From Enterococcus avium ATCC 14025 (lineage in GTDB: Bacteria > Bacillota > Bacilli > Lactobacillales > Enterococcaceae), in the NCBI RefSeq assembly GCF_000406965.1, contig NZ_KE136357.1:152154-200703 (forward strand): a DNA stretch of 48,550 nt, in the 5' to 3' direction. The translations under genes and the position numbers were made by a program. Positions 15,382-23,798 of the stretch are shown here, one piece after another. The notes below the pieces were generated by a model. That model was not told where the DNA came from and did no database searches. It worked only from the letters and a program-made list of their open reading frames with translations. Positions within the stretch are counted from its first letter, which is position 1. The number at the start of each line of letters is the position of its first letter.

Positions 15382-17196
15382 ATGAATGAACGGCAAAAAA
15401 TTTTAGAATCCATTAAAAAGGGGATATTATCGCCAGAGGAAGGCTTGGATTTATTAGAGAGTCTTGGATTAAATGAAGAAACAAAATCAGAATCAGCACC
15501 AGAGACTGAAGAAGAACCAATAGTTGAAGAACCATCAGCAACTGAAACAGAGAAAGAAACAGTGGAAGAACCTGTAAATAAATTAGAACAAGAGGAAACA
15601 TCCCAACATGTAGCTGAGTTTGAAGGGGAAATCGAATCAAAAGACTTTTTAGGACCTGTTGAAGATGAAGAAAAGACAGAAATTGAAAAGGACTTGGAAT
15701 TTGATAACGATGTAACAATTGAAAAAATATCCGAATCGGATTTAGCGGATGATGACCTTCTGGAGCAGCCAGCATTCGAAGAGCCAGCAGAGGTCGAAAC
15801 AGAATTAGAGCTAGAACCAGAAACACCAGAAGAAGCACTATCAGAAAAGCCCCAGTCCTCTGACAGTGTTTCCAGCATGATTGATGAGTGGGAAAACAAG
15901 AAATCAGAACCTAAAGAGGAAGATCCAGTACGATCAAAAATTGATGAATTTGATGAAGCGTTGCAAACGAAAATAGAAGCTTTGCGAGAGAAAAAAGAAG
16001 AATTTAGAGAACTTAATCTTGAAGCTGAGCTGGGAATCATTTCAGCTGAAAATGAAGTAATCTATAATCAAATGAAGATCGAGCTGAAGGAACGGGAAGA
16101 AGAAATCGAACTATTGAAGCATGAGCGTCGAGCGATTGACGAGGATATGTTTGTTTCGCCAGAAGGTCCTTATGTATCAGATGGATTTTTTGAAGTCCCA
16201 GATGATTTTGAAGAGCAAAAGTACCGTCCAATGGATCGTCCTCATGAGGAACCAACAGACTTGGCCAGCCGTATTGCACGGATGGTAACGAGAACAACCG
16301 AGAGAGTTTCAGACAAGGTAACTAATGATTTCGACTGGAAAAAGATGAATCAAAAATTTTACGGAACGGCAAAAACACATTTTAGTCATCAATTCACCTT
16401 TGAAGATATAGATGCCAAAACCATCGATATTAAATTGGCGAAAGGGAAAGTAATTTTGAAGACTTGGGAAGATGAGACAATCAATGATATAAAAGTTGAG
16501 GCAACAGTCGCTCTTCTAGGTAAAATGGAGGAGCCAGATCCAATCGACGCCTTTTTAGAACGCAGCCATATCGACATTAACAACTATCAAATACTCTTCC
16601 ATGTACCGAATAAACGAGTGGACGCCAAATTGACCTTCTACTTACCAAGACGTCAATACAATCATCTTTCTGTCCGTTTACTGACAGGTGATTTGATGAT
16701 TGAGGAACTTGTAGCTAAGAATGCTTCGATTAAAGCAACGAATGGAACAGTGTTGATTAAAGAACTTGGTGCCTCGATGCTGGAATTTGAAGGTACCAAC
16801 AATGACGTTGAAATTCGCGAAGGACAGATTACGAATGCATTGATTGAGACAGTTACCGGTACAATCATTTCAAAAGCGGATGTCGTGCGATCAGAATATT
16901 CCTTGATCAACGGAGACATCAAATTATCCGCAGGCAATGAGAATTTGAAAAAAATCGAAGCTCAATCCGTCAATGGCAATGTCAAGGTTTCATTGCCGCA
17001 AACCGTGGGTATCGAGGGTGTAGCCAAAACAGGAGTCGGTACGATTAATTATCGCTTTGCCAATTGTGAAACCATACAAGAACGAAATGGCAACACCCAG
17101 AAAGTATTGCATTTTCAACGAGCAGCAGGAGAATCAGCTGAAATCGAGGTTTCTTCGAAGGCTGGTAACATCTTCTTGAAGGACTATGAGAGATAG
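15382..17196 (+). CDS. liaX: LiaX-like envelope-stress protein (SHOCT-like N-terminus, DUF4097 beta domain)
   Basis: A 604-residue protein with the layout of enterococcal LiaX. There is a short SHOCT-like helix pair (ILESIKKGILSPEEGLDLLE, residues 7-26), a long acidic low-complexity segment (about 30-190), a coiled-coil stretch (about 195-255) and a C-terminal right-handed beta domain of DUF4097 type (about 330-604, with repeated LLTGDLMIEE, TNGTVLIKEL and INGDIKLSAG strands). No signal peptide or TM is visible, as reported for LiaX. In E. faecalis LiaX senses daptomycin and antimicrobial peptides and controls membrane remodelling under LiaFSR. The liaY-like gene follows 15 bp downstream. Confidence 0.88.
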   Translation: MNERQKILESIKKGILSPEEGLDLLESLGLNEETKSESAPETEEEPIVEEPSATETEKETVEEPVNKLEQEETSQHVAEFEGEIESKDFLGPVEDEEKTEIEKDLEFDNDVTIEKISESDLADDDLLEQPAFEEPAEVETELELEPETPEEALSEKPQSSDSVSSMIDEWENKKSEPKEEDPVRSKIDEFDEALQTKIEALREKKEEFRELNLEAELGIISAENEVIYNQMKIELKEREEEIELLKHERRAIDEDMFVSPEGPYVSDGFFEVPDDFEEQKYRPMDRPHEEPTDLASRIARMVTRTTERVSDKVTNDFDWKKMNQKFYGTAKTHFSHQFTFEDIDAKTIDIKLAKGKVILKTWEDETINDIKVEATVALLGKMEEPDPIDAFLERSHIDINNYQILFHVPNKRVDAKLTFYLPRRQYNHLSVRLLTGDLMIEELVAKNASIKATNGTVLIKELGASMLEFEGTNNDVEIREGQITNALIETVTGTIISKADVVRSEYSLINGDIKLSAGNENLKKIEAQSVNGNVKVSLPQTVGIEGVAKTGVGTINYRFANCETIQERNGNTQKVLHFQRAAGESAEIEVSSKAGNIFLKDYER

Positions 17197-17211
17197 AAGG
17201 GACAAATTAAA

Positions 17212-17508
17212 ATGAGAAAAAGAATGACAAAATCACAATCAAATCGAATGCTCACTGGAACCATTGGTGGGATCGCCGAATATTTTGGGATCGATCCTAC
17301 TATCGCACGTGTCATCTTTGTTTTTATCAGTGTCATCTTGGTAGGCGCACCAGTATTTCTTTATATACTACTGGCATTAATCATTCCAAGAGCTGACAGT
17401 AGCAGAGGAAATAATTACCAACAATACCATTATGAACGTCCAAAACAGTCGAAAAAGCAACGCAAACGTGCAGAAGCAGTCGAAGAAGACAATTGGAGTG
17501 ACTTTTAG
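17212..17508 (+). CDS. liaY: LiaY-like PspC-domain membrane protein
   Basis: A 98-residue PspC-domain protein with TKSQSNRMLTGTIGGIAEY, FGIDPTIARVIFVF, a hydrophobic stretch (about 38-64) and a basic tail ending in W-S-D-F. In enterococci LiaY links LiaX to membrane remodelling. The usual third gene, liaZ (holin-like), is absent: a terminator begins about 30 bp after the stop. GAAGGG lies 10 nt before ATG 17212. The paralogue at 14719-15000 gives this region two PspC proteins. Confidence 0.88.
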   Translation: MRKRMTKSQSNRMLTGTIGGIAEYFGIDPTIARVIFVFISVILVGAPVFLYILLALIIPRADSSRGNNYQQYHYERPKQSKKQRKRAEAVEEDNWSDF

Positions 17509-17538
17509 TCGCCGATTTGAGAATTACTTAATTCAATC

Positions 17539-17578
17539 AAAAAGACATTTCTTGATTTTTTTAGAAATGTCTTTTTAT
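17539..17578 (+). terminator. liaXY terminator
   Basis: AAAAAGACATTTCT pairs with AGAAATGTCTTTTT, with a T-rich loop and tail. It closes the liaX-liaY unit directly after liaY. Confidence 0.85.
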
Positions 17579-18028
17579 ATAGGGAAAGCATAAAAATTTC
17601 TCATGAATAATTCCTTTTACAGCAGGTATATCCATATCCGGCTTTACGAATGAGCTAGTTTACGCAGACAATGATTGCTAAATTCCTTTAAACACCGACA
17701 ATAAGTAAAAATATTTCGAAATTACCAAGAAACACAATGATCGAAGAAAACAGATGTTGATTAGTGCCTAATTGGGTCCTAAAAGTTGAGCGACTCCGCA
17801 AAGCCTTTCTTAAGGAGATGCGTAAGAAAAATTCTTCGTGCTTATTTCAATAAAAATGGCGAAAAAAAACACTATATCCATACGTAGAAAAAGGGTAAAA
17901 TAAAAACAATAAAAAAGTAGAATCAAAAAACGTTATTTAATTTAAAACTTTTGAATTCACGCTTTAGGATTGGTAGAAGTATGATACCGTACAAAAGTAT
18001 CATTGTTAACGAAGTTGGAGGAGATAGG
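17579..18028. other. Non-coding stretch before the Mga-like gene
   Basis: About 450 bases with no convincing gene, RNA or clear promoter. The frame of the Mga-like gene is open back to 17951, but that part has no ribosome site and no family similarity, so I treat it as leader. Confidence 0.4.
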
Positions 18029-19567
18029 ATGGATTTTCGTCAGGTTTTAGGAACAAGCAACAGACGACGATTAGAATTGATTGAACTGTTGTATTATAAC
18101 CGACAAGGGGTGTCGAGCGATGCGATTCTTAACGAGTTAGATTGTTCATTGCCGATTTTATTGAATGATATTAGTCTTATCAATGACTTGCAGGATGATT
18201 TTATTGTTGAAAAGTCAAAGGGATTGCATCAGGTAAAGCTCAAGGAAGGGATCAGCATTGGAAAACTGTATGCTGAGGCGTTGACCAATTCACTCGAATT
18301 CAAGATTGTTGAACATTTATTATATGAGACCAGTGACAACATCGAAGGGTTATCGAAAAAATTATATTTGAGTTCTTCTAATACCCAACGGTACTTAAAA
18401 AAGATAGAGATTGATTTAAAACGTGTAGGTATTCAACTATGCTATCGTCCGTTACGTATAGTGGGGAAAGAAAGTGTGGTCCGGCACTTTTATTATCGGT
18501 ACTTTACTGAAAAACAGTATACATTAAAGACAGTATTGCCAGATTTGAGCGAGAACTATCTAAAAGTGATTAAAAATTTTGTTCTAGAGTTTATTAAAAT
18601 AAATGGGATGCAAAACCAGCATATTTTTCAAAAACGTGTGGCTTACAATCTGTTTATCAGCTTGTGGCGAATAAAAAACAAACATGCTTATCCTCAAGAA
18701 GAACTCCGAACGAAGCCGTTATTATTGCCAGAAGGAAAAACAGTAGAAGCACTCAGTTCGATGATTAAAGAAGTTTTTCAACTGACGGTATCAGATGAGC
18801 TGTTACGGGATTGCTTATGGTTGTCCTTCTCGGATTCACTTATTTTTAGTCAAGAGCATAGAAAGGCAGCACTAAAGGATAATCCCCGTTATAGAAAGCT
18901 TTTCAAGAAGCACATGGAATTGACGGAAGATTTTACAAGGTTGTTAGGCGGAGCATTTGATGAGGAACGAAAAATCGAGTTAACGACCGTTTTATTGAAT
19001 GCCACATATCTTTTTGATGAAAAGGGTGACTTTCTCTCCATTTTGCGAAAAAATCGGACTATTTTTCTAGACATGGTCGCCATTATGCACCAGCATGCAG
19101 TGGAGAAGGTGACAGATATCGTGGAAGCCTTTGTCCATAAGCACGCAATCTATCAGACGCGAGATTTTATTACAACGTATGTCTATCTCTTGCTGACAGA
19201 AGAAGAAAAAAGTCTGGAGCTGTTGGCTTCACAGGATGAACCTCATCATTTATTATTAGTTTCCGATCTTACCCCTACGGAAGAGAAGTTTATCTCAAGG
19301 GTGATCACTCAGATCGTTTATGGAAATTTTGAGATACACCATTTAGACGAATTATGGGACAGTCATGAGGAGATGGTTAAGAAGGTTCTATCTTATGATG
19401 GGCTGATTACAACAGGGCCGAAAGAAGGTATTCCTAAGGATTTTCCTTTTGTTTCAATGGACCCTTACGTAACACCGCAAGCGATTGTGGCGATTCAAAA
19501 TCTTGTCAATGATTTATCCGAAAGAAAACGGCATGTTCTACTATCTGGAAATAGTATCAACGAATAG
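18029..19567 (+). CDS. Mga-like transcriptional regulator
   Basis: A 512-residue regulator with the layout of the Mga/AtxA group. There are two N-terminal winged-helix segments (about 12-70, and 85-150 with the GLSKKLYLSSSNTQRYLKKIE recognition region), central PRD-like helices (about 170-390) and a C-terminal EIIB-like fold (HHLLLVSDLTPTEEKFISRVI to the end). GGAGGAG precedes ATG 18029. Mga-type proteins often activate surface-protein genes; the serine-rich adhesin locus 6 kb downstream is a conceivable but unproven target. The gene stands alone with its own terminator. Confidence 0.85.
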   Translation: MDFRQVLGTSNRRRLELIELLYYNRQGVSSDAILNELDCSLPILLNDISLINDLQDDFIVEKSKGLHQVKLKEGISIGKLYAEALTNSLEFKIVEHLLYETSDNIEGLSKKLYLSSSNTQRYLKKIEIDLKRVGIQLCYRPLRIVGKESVVRHFYYRYFTEKQYTLKTVLPDLSENYLKVIKNFVLEFIKINGMQNQHIFQKRVAYNLFISLWRIKNKHAYPQEELRTKPLLLPEGKTVEALSSMIKEVFQLTVSDELLRDCLWLSFSDSLIFSQEHRKAALKDNPRYRKLFKKHMELTEDFTRLLGGAFDEERKIELTTVLLNATYLFDEKGDFLSILRKNRTIFLDMVAIMHQHAVEKVTDIVEAFVHKHAIYQTRDFITTYVYLLLTEEEKSLELLASQDEPHHLLLVSDLTPTEEKFISRVITQIVYGNFEIHHLDELWDSHEEMVKKVLSYDGLITTGPKEGIPKDFPFVSMDPYVTPQAIVAIQNLVNDLSERKRHVLLSGNSINE

Positions 19568-19568
19568 T

Positions 19569-19610
19569 AAAAATCAGGTATCTCTTTGAAAAGGGACACC
19601 TGATTTTTTG
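19569..19610. terminator. Bidirectional terminator
   Basis: AAAAATCAGGT pairs with ACCTGATTTTT, with T-runs on both strands. It lies between the Mga-like gene (+) and the TetR-family gene (-), which converge. Confidence 0.85.
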
Positions 19611-19631
19611 CATAGGAAGAATTTTTAGAAG

Positions 19632-20168
19632 TTAATATTCAGCCATGATCCTTGTTAATATTTTACTCAAGGTTTCTAGATCAGTATCAATCGTTGATTC
19701 TAACCAATCTGACAAAATACTGATTATGCCCGACACAGCAAAGGAGACCTCGATATAACTTTGGAGATCATTTGGATCGAGGCTTTCGGCGGCAATCACT
19801 TTTGCGATCAATACTTCTTTGATTTTTCTCAAATCATTTCTACGTGTAGTTTCTTTAACGAGTAACTGAAAGATCGTTTGGTTCTCTGAAACAAAAGAAA
19901 CTAAGTTCTGACAAAAGGTTTTAAAATCTGTGATTTGGTCGTTTGGATAGGTTGTGTCGAAAAGAAGGATAAGTGCCTCCAGCTTTTCATCAAGGAGCTG
20001 GTTATGCAGATCATAAATGTCAGAATAATGAGTGTAAAAGGTGCCTCTGCCGATATCTGCCAGCTCGGTGATTTCAGAAATTGAAATTTTATTGATTGGC
20101 TTGTTCTGCAACAGTGAGAGATAAGCCGATGCAATCGCCCTTTTTGTTTTGCGCGTTCTTCGATCCAT
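19632..20168 (-). CDS. TetR-family transcriptional regulator
   Basis: A 178-residue TetR protein. The N-terminal helix-turn-helix is clear (KRAIASAYLSLLQNKPINKISISEITELADIGRGTFYTHYSDIYDL, about residues 9-54), and the C-terminal ligand domain resembles the TetR_C_7/33-type members common in Firmicutes. It is divergent from a GNAT gene. A perfect inverted repeat about 30 bp upstream of its start is the probable operator for both directions. The effector is unknown. Confidence 0.9.
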   Translation of the reverse strand: MDRRTRKTKRAIASAYLSLLQNKPINKISISEITELADIGRGTFYTHYSDIYDLHNQLLDEKLEALILLFDTTYPNDQITDFKTFCQNLVSFVSENQTIFQLLVKETTRRNDLRKIKEVLIAKVIAAESLDPNDLQSYIEVSFAVSGIISILSDWLESTIDTDLETLSKILTRIMAEY

Positions 20169-20198
20169 TTTTCACCTTTTTCCTAGACAACTGTCTTC

Positions 20199-20222
20199 AA
20201 ACTGTTCAAAAATGAACAGTTT
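20199..20222. promoter_or_regulatory. Probable TetR-family operator
   Basis: AAACTGTTCA-AAAA-TGAACAGTTT is a perfect 10-bp inverted repeat with a 4-base centre, located between the TetR gene and the divergent GNAT gene. A related half-site (TTCAACAGTTGTTCAA) lies at about 20284-20299, close to the GNAT start, so both transcription units could be controlled. Confidence 0.75.
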
Positions 20223-20314
20223 TGTAGAGATTGCTTATAGTATTCTTGTCTTGTATTCATTATATTAGACATATGAACATTATTCAACAGTTGTTCAAGA
20301 ATAGGAGGGATAAA

Positions 20315-20929
20315 ATGGATACTATCGAAATCAAACAAATAAGTATTAATGACTTGGAGCAGGCAAGAAAATTCGCGGAACAGGGCATGCACCTTGATTG
20401 GTACGTCAATAATTCCCTCGAGCTATTTCTTTACAGCAAATACGTGCTGTATCTTGAGCTCTCGAAATCAACAGTTGCTTTAGGTGCTTATTTAGGTGAA
20501 CGTTTAGTAGGATTTTTGTTCGCACGATTTAAGAATGAAGAACCTGCCATTGAATCAATAAAGCATAAGCTGTTTTTAAAACTTGGATCGGGCTTAATTA
20601 ATCTATCTGGTCATAAGGACAATTCTGATGCTTACGATCAAGCGAATAAAGAGATGCTTCAGGCATTTTCAAAGAAAAACTATGAAGGAGAGCTGACATT
20701 TTTTGCTGTTGATCCTGAACTAAAAGGAAAACGAATTGGAACACTACTGCTTGAAAAGCTGGTCTCATTGAAGAGAGGCAAGACAATTTACTTATATACA
20801 GATTCAGGCTCTACTTATCAGTTCTATCTTCATCGTGGATTCGAGATTTTCAGTCAAAAGGAAGTCAATATGACAGTGAACAAAAAAGAAATCAAACTGA
20901 CCTGTTTTTTGATGTACAAGCAACTGTAG
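20315..20929 (+). CDS. GNAT family N-acetyltransferase
   Basis: A 204-residue GNAT protein. The N-terminal strand TIEIKQISINDLEQARKFAE, the central VALGAYLGERLVGFLFARF and the acetyl-CoA loop VDPELKGKRIGTLLLEKL are the family signatures, with FYLHRGFEIF near the end. AGGAGGG lies 7 nt before ATG 20315; the frame upstream covers the promoter region. It is divergent from, and probably controlled by, the TetR protein. The acceptor is unknown. Confidence 0.88.
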   Translation: MDTIEIKQISINDLEQARKFAEQGMHLDWYVNNSLELFLYSKYVLYLELSKSTVALGAYLGERLVGFLFARFKNEEPAIESIKHKLFLKLGSGLINLSGHKDNSDAYDQANKEMLQAFSKKNYEGELTFFAVDPELKGKRIGTLLLEKLVSLKRGKTIYLYTDSGSTYQFYLHRGFEIFSQKEVNMTVNKKEIKLTCFLMYKQL

Positions 20930-21175
20930 AAAAATACTTTGTCAAGAATCGCTTGAATTTTAAATAACTAATTTCCTGAGATTATTTTTACATGTCGAAA
21001 AAAATACATTATTAAACTGGAGGTATATCTTATAACAATTTAAAAAATAACTTTTTAAATAACGTCAACACGATCGTTCGAAAAGCTATTTTCTGCTGCT
21101 TTTTGCTTGAAAAATTATTTATCATGAGTAAAATTATAAGTGAAGGAAGATAAAAAAAAGAAAGGAATGGTCAAA

Positions 21176-21607
21176 ATGGCTAACAACATGATTCCTCGTC
21201 GCTCTGATTTATTTGACATGACACCTTTCAATTTTTTTGAGGACTTTGGACGGAATTTTTTTGAAGGCTTCAAGGGCAATATGGTTAAGACAGATATCCA
21301 CGAAACAGACAACGAGTATTTGCTAGAGGCGGAATTACCTGGAATTCCTAAGGAAAACATCCAAATCAATTATGAAAATGGCATATTGACGATTGAAGGA
21401 AAACACCAAACAGATACGCAAAAGGAAGATGACAAGGGCAATTTGGTAAGAAGTGAGCGAAGCTTCAGCAGTGTTCGCCGACAATTTGCAATTAGAAATG
21501 TGAGAGAAGAAGATATCAAGGCTGAGTACAAGGACGGAATTTTGAAGGTTACTTTGCCAAAATCAGCGGAAAAATTGGAACGCAAGACCGCTATCCCAAT
21601 TGAATAG
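21176..21607 (+). CDS. Hsp20 family small heat-shock protein
   Basis: A 143-residue alpha-crystallin-type chaperone. The N-terminus is Phe-rich ([15 protein letters not shown]), the alpha-crystallin domain runs from about residue 38 ([19 protein letters not shown]) to 138, and the [10 protein letters not shown] and [12 protein letters not shown] signatures are present. AAAGGA lies 9 nt before ATG 21176, and an in-frame ATG at 21167 is too close to it. I saw no CIRCE or CtsR heptad repeat upstream, so the heat regulation is not evident. A strong terminator follows. Confidence 0.93.
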   Translation: MANNMIPRRSDLFDMTPFNFFEDFGRNFFEGFKGNMVKTDIHETDNEYLLEAELPGIPKENIQINYENGILTIEGKHQTDTQKEDDKGNLVRSERSFSSVRRQFAIRNVREEDIKAEYKDGILKVTLPKSAEKLERKTAIPIE

Positions 21608-21614
21608 AACGAGA

Positions 21615-21653
21615 AAAGGAGCTGTGACAAGATTCTTGTCACAGCTCCTTTCT
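21615..21653 (+). terminator. hsp20 terminator
   Basis: A perfect 17-bp stem (21615-21631 with 21635-21651, AAAGGAGCTGTGACAAG and its complement) with a 3-base loop follows the hsp20 stop codon. Confidence 0.9.
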
Positions 21654-22189
21654 TACGATTAGGCAAGAGAAATAAGTAGAAACTTCTTAAGGTTGACCAC
21701 TTCCATCAAATTCTCACTTTTTTAAAACGGCTAACAAAAAGATTTTAAAACTATAACAAAAAATAAAGACTGACAAAAATTAAAATTAAAATTTTTCCTC
21801 GAAAATAAGATTGATAATTATAAAAAAGATCTATTGACTGACGGTATTTGAGCAATCAATAGATCTTTTTATATAGTTAGTTTAACTATAAAATAAATTT
21901 ATAATTTTTTAAAATAGTTTACTTGGTCTTATAAAAAACTAGAAAAGAAATATTTCTTTAAAAAACAAATTAATTTATTTATCTTTTGATTTAAAATTGT
22001 TTTGTAATGCTATTATAAAATAGCGATTAGAAATAATCAATAATATTCATAAAAACAATTATTTTTGTTTCTCTTTGAAGATTCATTACAAAAAATAAAA
22101 GCTTTGAGTTCTCAATTTTGGGATTTAACTCATTATTAGTTGAAAAATGTGCCGTCATTTAAGCCGTCAGAATTGGAGGGGAACTGTCA
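21654..22189. other. AT-rich non-coding region with an orphan terminator
   Basis: No gene is visible in about 535 very AT-rich bases. They contain a 15-bp stem AAAAAGATCTATTGA / TCAATAGATCTTTTT (21823-21870) followed by TATAT, which looks like an intrinsic terminator although hsp20 already has its own 170 bp upstream. Just before the integrase gene lies GCCGTCATTTAAGCCGTCA (22151-22169), a direct repeat of GCCGTCA. Confidence 0.55.
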
Positions 22190-23293
22190 ATGAGAAAAGG
22201 AGAAAATATATATTTAAGAAAGGATGGACGTTGGGAGGGACGTTATTCAAAGGGAAGAAAAAACAATGGAAAAATTAAATATGGATATGTGTATGGAAAA
22301 ACCTATACGGAAGTTCGGCAAAAAATGTTTCCGCTTAGGATACATTATATGACTGTCCAGCAAACTCATGGGGTTGCGAGTGAAACATTTGAGGAGTGGG
22401 CGAGTTACTGGTTGAGCTATGTCCAGCAGGAGGTCAAGCCGTCTACCTTTTCCAGTTATTATTATAAAATTTATAAATACGTGTTACCAACAATAAAGAG
22501 CATTCCTTTAAATGAACTATCTGCAGAGCAAGGAAAAGAAATACTTAAAGAACTTGGAAAAAAGCTTGCTAGTTCAACTGTACATGTGATTTTTCGAATT
22601 TTGAATAAATGTTTGAATCATGCAAAAAAATGCGGGAAAATTTTATCTAATCCCTTTTCCAGTATTCAGTTACCAAAAGTTAAAAAGAAAAAAATTGAAG
22701 CGCTCACTCGCAGAGAACAAAAGAGACTTATGAATGTAGCGTTGAACGAAAAGAAAGGCAGAGGTCTTCCGATACTGTTATCTCTCCATTCTGGCATGAG
22801 AATTGGAGAAATCTCTGCTTTAAGGTGGTCTGATATTGATTTTGAATCGAGTTTAATACATGTAAGTCACACATATCAACGAATAGGGATTTCACATGGA
22901 GAACGGAAAACACAATTAAATTTTGCTAGTTCAAAAACAGAAGCGTCTGTTAGAGTAATACCAATTAGTCGTACATTGAAGAAACTATTATTAAAGCACA
23001 AGAGAAAGTCAACGAGTCAATTTGTTTTTTCTTATTGTGGAAAGCCTTGTGAGCCGAGATTACTCACTTATTATTTTCATAAGATTCGCGTGAAAGCTGA
23101 TTTAGCACATATACATTTTCATCAGCTACGCCATACATTTGCAACCCGCTGTTTAGAATCAAAAGGGGATATTTCTTCGGTCAGCGCTCTTTTAGGACAC
23201 GCATCAACTCAAATGACATTAGATACTTATGTGAATGCTTTACTAGAACAAAGATATCAAGTAATCGAGGAAATGGAGAAGTCTATCGCTTAG
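22190..23293 (+). CDS. Tyrosine recombinase (phage/ICE-type integrase)
   Basis: A 367-residue site-specific recombinase. It has an N-terminal AP2-like arm-binding region (about 4-45, IYLRKDGRWEGRYSKG), a SAM-like core-binding domain (about 65-165) and a catalytic domain with Arg204 (SGMRIGE), His311-x-x-Arg314 (HQLRHTF), His337 (LGHAS) and nucleophile Tyr347 (DTYVNA). All catalytic residues are present, so it looks active. No excisionase, relaxase or phage gene lies nearby. It may be a relic of, or a hitchhiker with, the accessory Sec island that begins 500 bp downstream. GGAGGGG precedes the ATG. Confidence 0.92.
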   Translation: MRKGENIYLRKDGRWEGRYSKGRKNNGKIKYGYVYGKTYTEVRQKMFPLRIHYMTVQQTHGVASETFEEWASYWLSYVQQEVKPSTFSSYYYKIYKYVLPTIKSIPLNELSAEQGKEILKELGKKLASSTVHVIFRILNKCLNHAKKCGKILSNPFSSIQLPKVKKKKIEALTRREQKRLMNVALNEKKGRGLPILLSLHSGMRIGEISALRWSDIDFESSLIHVSHTYQRIGISHGERKTQLNFASSKTEASVRVIPISRTLKKLLLKHKRKSTSQFVFSYCGKPCEPRLLTYYFHKIRVKADLAHIHFHQLRHTFATRCLESKGDISSVSALLGHASTQMTLDTYVNALLEQRYQVIEEMEKSIA

Positions 23294-23798
23294 AAAACGC
23301 TTCCAATAACGATTTCGGGAGGTTCTTTTTTCTTTTTCTGAGAAAGCGCTTTCAATTTATTCGCAGTTTATAATGATTATAATAATCAGTTAAAATCAGT
23401 GTTTCTAAACAAAAAATAAAGGCGTTATTTCATCTGAAAAAACTATACGCCGTCTTAAATCGTCAAAAAGCGTTCAAATCCTTCTAATAATAAAGGGATT
23501 GGGTGCTTTTTCTAGTTTTTTATAAGACTAGGAACAATTTTGACTCATCTGAAAAATCGTTATTTTAGCTAAACGTCAGTTTTTGTGTTTAAAAAGTATG
23601 GGTGTTGATTTTGATTACTAATCGCAGACACCAAAAACTTATAGTAATCAATGATTTATTTAAAGCACCACCATGCTTATGATAACAAATTTTCAGGAAA
23701 TAGCGAGTGAAGGCTTCTGATTCAAGACTTTTATGGTTAATGCTTGTCTGTATGGCTGTAGAGCTATCCGATAAAAAAAGAGAAAAGGGAAGAGAAAA
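23294..23798. other. Non-coding region before the accessory Sec operon
   Basis: No gene is visible. Two cre-like sequences occur, AGAAAACGCTTCCA (23292-23305) and AGAAAGCGCTTTCA (23341-23354), each one base from the catabolite-repression consensus. GCCGTCTTAAATCGTCA (23449-23465) resembles the repeat before the integrase. A perfect 10-bp inverted repeat, TTGATTACTA (23611-23620) / TAGTAATCAA (23642-23651), lies about 150 bp before the regulator gene and may be an operator. AAAAGGGAAGAG gives the ribosome site. Confidence 0.5.

Noticed and set aside
15351-16040. Ser-rich frame opposite liaX
   Set aside because: It is the complement of Glu/acidic-rich codons of the LiaX low-complexity segment, with no ribosome site.
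22190-23293. Prophage
   Set aside because: Only the integrase is present; there are no phage structural, lysis or replication genes on either side.
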